A program made the position numbers and the translations under genes. From an uncultured Oscillospiraceae bacterium (GTDB taxonomy: Bacteria; Bacillota; Clostridia; Oscillospirales; Ruminococcaceae), in assembly GCA_900540595.1 (NCBI GenBank), contig UQGL01000036.1:1-23256 (forward strand): a stretch of DNA of 23,256 bases, in the 5' to 3' direction. Position 1 is the first letter of the stretch, and the number at the start of each line of letters is the position of its first letter. Under the pieces are notes generated by a model. It made no database searches, was not told the origin of the DNA, and worked only from the letters and a program-made list of their open reading frames with translations. This document shows positions 20,818 through 23,256 of the stretch, in pieces.

Positions 20818-21792
20818 TTATCCTCTCGTTCCCTCAATCTTGGAATCCGTGCTCCAGCCTTGCAAATCGGTGGGCGTCAAACTGGACATCCAATTCTCGC
20901 GCTCGTCCTCCCACTGATCCCAGGCGGCCTGACTGCGGATGGCTGTGCCGCTCTCAAAGGCATCGTCCCACGGGTTGGCGGGGTCCGGGTCGGTGGGGTC
21001 CCAGCCGCGCTTCTCAGTGTCGGCGGGGTCGGTGTAGATCGTGCCGGGCTTGCCCATCGGGCCGGGGTTCTCCTTGTCGTTGTAGATCACGACCGGCGTG
21101 CCCAGCGGGCAGTTGTCGTAGATCCACTTTACATCCACGACCGCCAGCCGGATGCAGCCAAGGCTGGCGATCGTGCCCAGCTTGTTGAACTCGTCATACT
21201 CCACATCGTCCTTGTGCTGGCTGTAGTAGGGTACGCTGTGGAACAGGTAGCTGCTGTAGATGCGGGTCGCATACTGGCCGTAGCTCGGGCCCATCAGCAG
21301 CCGCCAGCTGTAGTCCACAGGGGTGGAAAAATAGCCGGTCGGGGTGTCCGCGCCGCCGCTGCAGACCATGGCCATAAAGGGTACGGCGTAGCGGCCGGTG
21401 GCGGCGTCCACGGTGTAGACGGTGACGGTCCCGCCCGCGTTGTTGACGGCCAGCAGGTAGGGGTACCCCTCCTTGGCGGTCAGGGTCATGCCGTAGGAGG
21501 CAAACTGCTTTTCCAGCGCAGACAGCACCTGCTCGGCGTTGTCGTCCCAGACGGAGGGGTCCTCGATCACCGGTGCGGTGCGGGTCGCGTTGTCATGGGC
21601 AGTTGCCATGGCGGGCACCATGGTCGGCTCCGGCGTGGCGGTCGGGGCGGGGGCGGTGCTGCTCTCCGGCGTGGCGGTGGGCAGGGGGCTTTGCAGCGGG
21701 GTCTCGTCCTTGGGGGCGTTGGGCATCTGCACACAGGCACACAGCAGGCTCAGGCAGAGCAGCAGCGGCAGGATACGGCGTAGGTTCGACAT
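20818..21792 (-). CDS. Lipoprotein L,D-transpeptidase (YkuD domain)
   Basis: This 324-residue exported protein has a signal peptide ending in a lipobox-like LCAC (17-20), predicting lipidation at Cys20. A Pro/Thr/Ser/Ala-rich tether (about 22-65) follows, then a YkuD catalytic domain (about 110-238). The domain holds the family motif: His185 in YLFHSVPYY, then GTIASLGCIRL with the catalytic Cys213 and Arg215. Such enzymes form 3-3 cross-links in peptidoglycan or attach proteins to it. The C-terminal tail (about 240-324) is Asp/Pro/Trp-rich, without a recognised domain. GGAG lies 5 bases before the ATG. It starts 9 bases after the aminotransferase stop, so the two are one operon. Confidence 0.92.
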   Translation of the reverse strand: MSNLRRILPLLLCLSLLCACVQMPNAPKDETPLQSPLPTATPESSTAPAPTATPEPTMVPAMATAHDNATRTAPVIEDPSVWDDNAEQVLSALEKQFASYGMTLTAKEGYPYLLAVNNAGGTVTVYTVDAATGRYAVPFMAMVCSGGADTPTGYFSTPVDYSWRLLMGPSYGQYATRIYSSYLFHSVPYYSQHKDDVEYDEFNKLGTIASLGCIRLAVVDVKWIYDNCPLGTPVVIYNDKENPGPMGKPGTIYTDPADTEKRGWDPTDPDPANPWDDAFESGTAIRSQAAWDQWEDERENWMSSLTPTDLQGWSTDSKIEGTRG

Positions 21793-21801
21793 AAAGGCTC
21801 C

Positions 21802-23001
21802 TTATTGCTTGGCGACGCCGTACTCCGCTGCCACAAACCGCTCCAGCGCAGCAAAGCTGCGGCGGACCTTTTCGGTCCCGATGCAGTAGGCCATGCGGAA
21901 GTAGCCCGGGCAGCCGAAGCTGTCGCCGGGGACAAGCGCCAGATCGTATTTCTGCGCCTTGCGGCAGAACGCCTTGGCGTCCTCCTCAAGCGCTTTGGGG
22001 AAGATGTAGAAGGTGCCGTCCGGCTTGACAACGGTAAAGCCGAGCGCGCACAGCTCGTCATAGAGCAGGTTCATGTTCGTCTCATAGACAGACAGATCGC
22101 TCGTCACCGCAAGGCAGCGCTCCACCGCCATCTGGATCAGGGAGGACGGGCAGTTGTGGCCGGTCCCGCGGGAGATCTGCCCGCACATCGGCACGATAGA
22201 GGCGGCGTCCTCGCACCGGGGGTTGGCGGCCAGATAGCCGATGCGCTCACCCGGGACGCTCAGGCTCTTGGAGAAGGAATAGCAGGTGAGCGTGTCATCG
22301 TAGAATTTGGCAGGGTAGGGGATCGCGGTGCCGCCGAACGCGATCTCGCGGTACGGCTCATCGGAGATCAGGAAGATGTGGTGGCCGAATCGGGCGGACG
22401 CCTCAACAAGGAAATCCGCAAGCTGCTGCAGCGTTTCGGCGCTGTAGGCGGTGCCGCTGGGGTTGTTGGGGCTGTTGATGAGGACGGCGGCGGTGTTCTC
22501 GTCCACCAGCGGCGCAAAGGCGGCAAAGTCGATCTGGAAATCCGCGCAGCGGGGCGGTGTGACGCGCAGCGTCAGGCCCGCGCCCTCAACATAGGGCTTA
22601 TATTCGGGGAAGAACGGCGCAAAGGTCACGATGTTCTGCCCGGGCACGGCCACGCAGCGCAGGGCATGGGCCAGCGCGCCGGCCGCACCGCTCGTCATAA
22701 AGATGTGGTCGGCGGTGTAGTCCATGCCGAAGCGTTGGTTCAGGCTCTCGGCCACGGCCTTGCGGGCGGAGGGCAGCGTCAGGGTCGGTGTGTAGCCGTG
22801 CAGCGTGACGGGGTCGGTGCTTTGCAGCAAATTCTCGCACGCGGCGGTGAACTGCGGCGGGCAGGGCACCGAGGGATTGCCCAGCGAGTAGTCAAATACA
22901 TTTTCGTAGCCGATCTGTGCGCCGCGCGCGGTGCTCCACTCAGAAATCTGCCGAATGACAGACTTGGCACCCAGCATATCTTTATAGTGCTGTGCAATCA
23001 T
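21802..23001 (-). CDS. Class I/II pyridoxal-phosphate aminotransferase
   Basis: This 399-residue fold-type I enzyme transfers an amino group between an amino acid and a keto acid. It shows SGAAGAL (104-110, phosphate grip), NSPNNPSGT (176-184), SDEPYREI (213-220, PLP-ring Asp214 and Tyr217) and the PLP-binding Lys245 in YSFSKSLSVPGERIGY, where Arg253 binds the phosphate. A likely substrate-carboxylate Arg is in GYFRMAYC near the C-terminus. It resembles the aspartate/aromatic aminotransferase subgroup commonly annotated in Clostridia; the substrate is unassigned. The ATG follows AAAGGAG by 8 bases. It is the first gene of an operon with the L,D-transpeptidase; no promoter is clear in the repeat-rich upstream region. 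Confidence 0.93.
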   Translation of the reverse strand: MIAQHYKDMLGAKSVIRQISEWSTARGAQIGYENVFDYSLGNPSVPCPPQFTAACENLLQSTDPVTLHGYTPTLTLPSARKAVAESLNQRFGMDYTADHIFMTSGAAGALAHALRCVAVPGQNIVTFAPFFPEYKPYVEGAGLTLRVTPPRCADFQIDFAAFAPLVDENTAAVLINSPNNPSGTAYSAETLQQLADFLVEASARFGHHIFLISDEPYREIAFGGTAIPYPAKFYDDTLTCYSFSKSLSVPGERIGYLAANPRCEDAASIVPMCGQISRGTGHNCPSSLIQMAVERCLAVTSDLSVYETNMNLLYDELCALGFTVVKPDGTFYIFPKALEEDAKAFCRKAQKYDLALVPGDSFGCPGYFRMAYCIGTEKVRRSFAALERFVAAEYGVAKQ

Positions 23002-23077
23002 AATAACAGCTCCTTTGCAAAATGTTTGTCGAGATGCGGGAGGGGGAACGGCAGTCCCTACTGGGGACTTTTCCGCT

Positions 23078-23173
23078 GCCGCAAACGGCCGCGGCGGCCA
23101 GAGGGCTGGCCGCCCTACCTATGCCCCGGGAAAGGCTGCTCCCCTGCGGGGCGTCGGGGACGCCGCCCCCTAC
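23078..23173. repeat. Palindromic repeats upstream of the aminotransferase
   Basis: 23078-23118 repeats, with one mismatch, the 41-base unit at 10-50 at the other end of the window. 23145-23173 is a GGGGCGTCGGGGACGCCGCC hairpin ending CCCTAC, the same core type as 17884-17911 and 8196-8222. Confidence 0.82.
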
Positions 23174-23205
23174 ATTTCCATTGCCGTAAACCTTCCGGCC
23201 ACCCT

Positions 23206-23256
23206 GTAGGGGCCGGGCATGCCCGGCCCGCAGCCTTGCGTCAGCTCCCGGTTTCG
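23206..23256. repeat. Two-hairpin GGGCATGCCC element, copy 5 (cut by window end)
   Basis: GTAGGGGCCGGGCATGCCC followed by GGCCCGCAGCCTTGCG matches the left half of the copies at 15610 and 20725. The right half would lie beyond the window. Confidence 0.8.

Overview
This is a GC-rich chromosomal window from a Gram-positive gut-type anaerobe, most likely a member of the Clostridia in the Oscillospiraceae/Ruminococcaceae (Faecalibacterium / Subdoligranulum / Gemmiger neighbourhood). That placement is an inference. It rests on the high GC content, Clostridia-style AGGAGG ribosome binding sites and TTGACA/TATAAT promoters, the near-universal clostridial SCIFF peptide with its radical SAM maturase, sodium-pump decarboxylase subunits, and dense palindromic intergenic repeats. 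No phage, plasmid, CRISPR, rRNA or tRNA sequence was found. Seventeen protein genes can be supported.

Layout, left to right. (1) An ammonium transporter fused to a P-II domain (minus strand, 217-1932) has its own promoter, a hairpin-terminator inside its leader, and a strong downstream terminator. (2) Divergently, oadG-oadB (2460-4076) encode two membrane subunits of a Na+-pumping decarboxylase and end at a clear terminator. (3) An ECF sigma factor and its putative membrane anti-sigma factor (minus strand, 5996-4437) lie behind a TGAAAC/CGTA promoter that looks autoregulatory. (4) Ribonuclease Z overlaps a small membrane-anchored NusG-domain-II protein. (5) A GNAT acetyltransferase follows. 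(6) sbcD-sbcC overlap by 4 bases and encode a DNA-end-processing nuclease. (7) An Orn/Lys/Arg decarboxylase family protein follows. (8) The SCIFF ribosomal peptide gene (13806-13952) is followed by its radical SAM/SPASM maturase (14125-15585). (9) An M24 aminopeptidase P lies on the minus strand. (10) Two COG0523 (CobW-like) GTPase genes follow. The first carries a huge His/Asp/Cys repeat and the second is fused to a DUF1980/TIGR03943-like domain. (11) On the minus strand, a class I/II aminotransferase is followed by a lipoprotein L,D-transpeptidase.

Almost every intergenic space is filled with repeats of two kinds. One kind is short palindromes that share a GTAGGG edge but carry different core 'words', often in matched pairs across a conserved spacer. 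The other kind is longer MITE-like composite elements (about 140-210 bp) with terminal inverted repeats, some inserted at operon junctions such as between the two CobW genes.

The items most worth a second look are: the two-gene COG0523 metal module with its unusual fusion and 45-bp His-rich repeats; the SCIFF peptide with Gly at position 37, where characterised homologues (from memory) have the thioether-acceptor Thr; the Amt-PII fusion that keeps its nucleotide-binding residues but lacks the Tyr51 modification site; the terminator in the amt leader; and the modular palindrome families.
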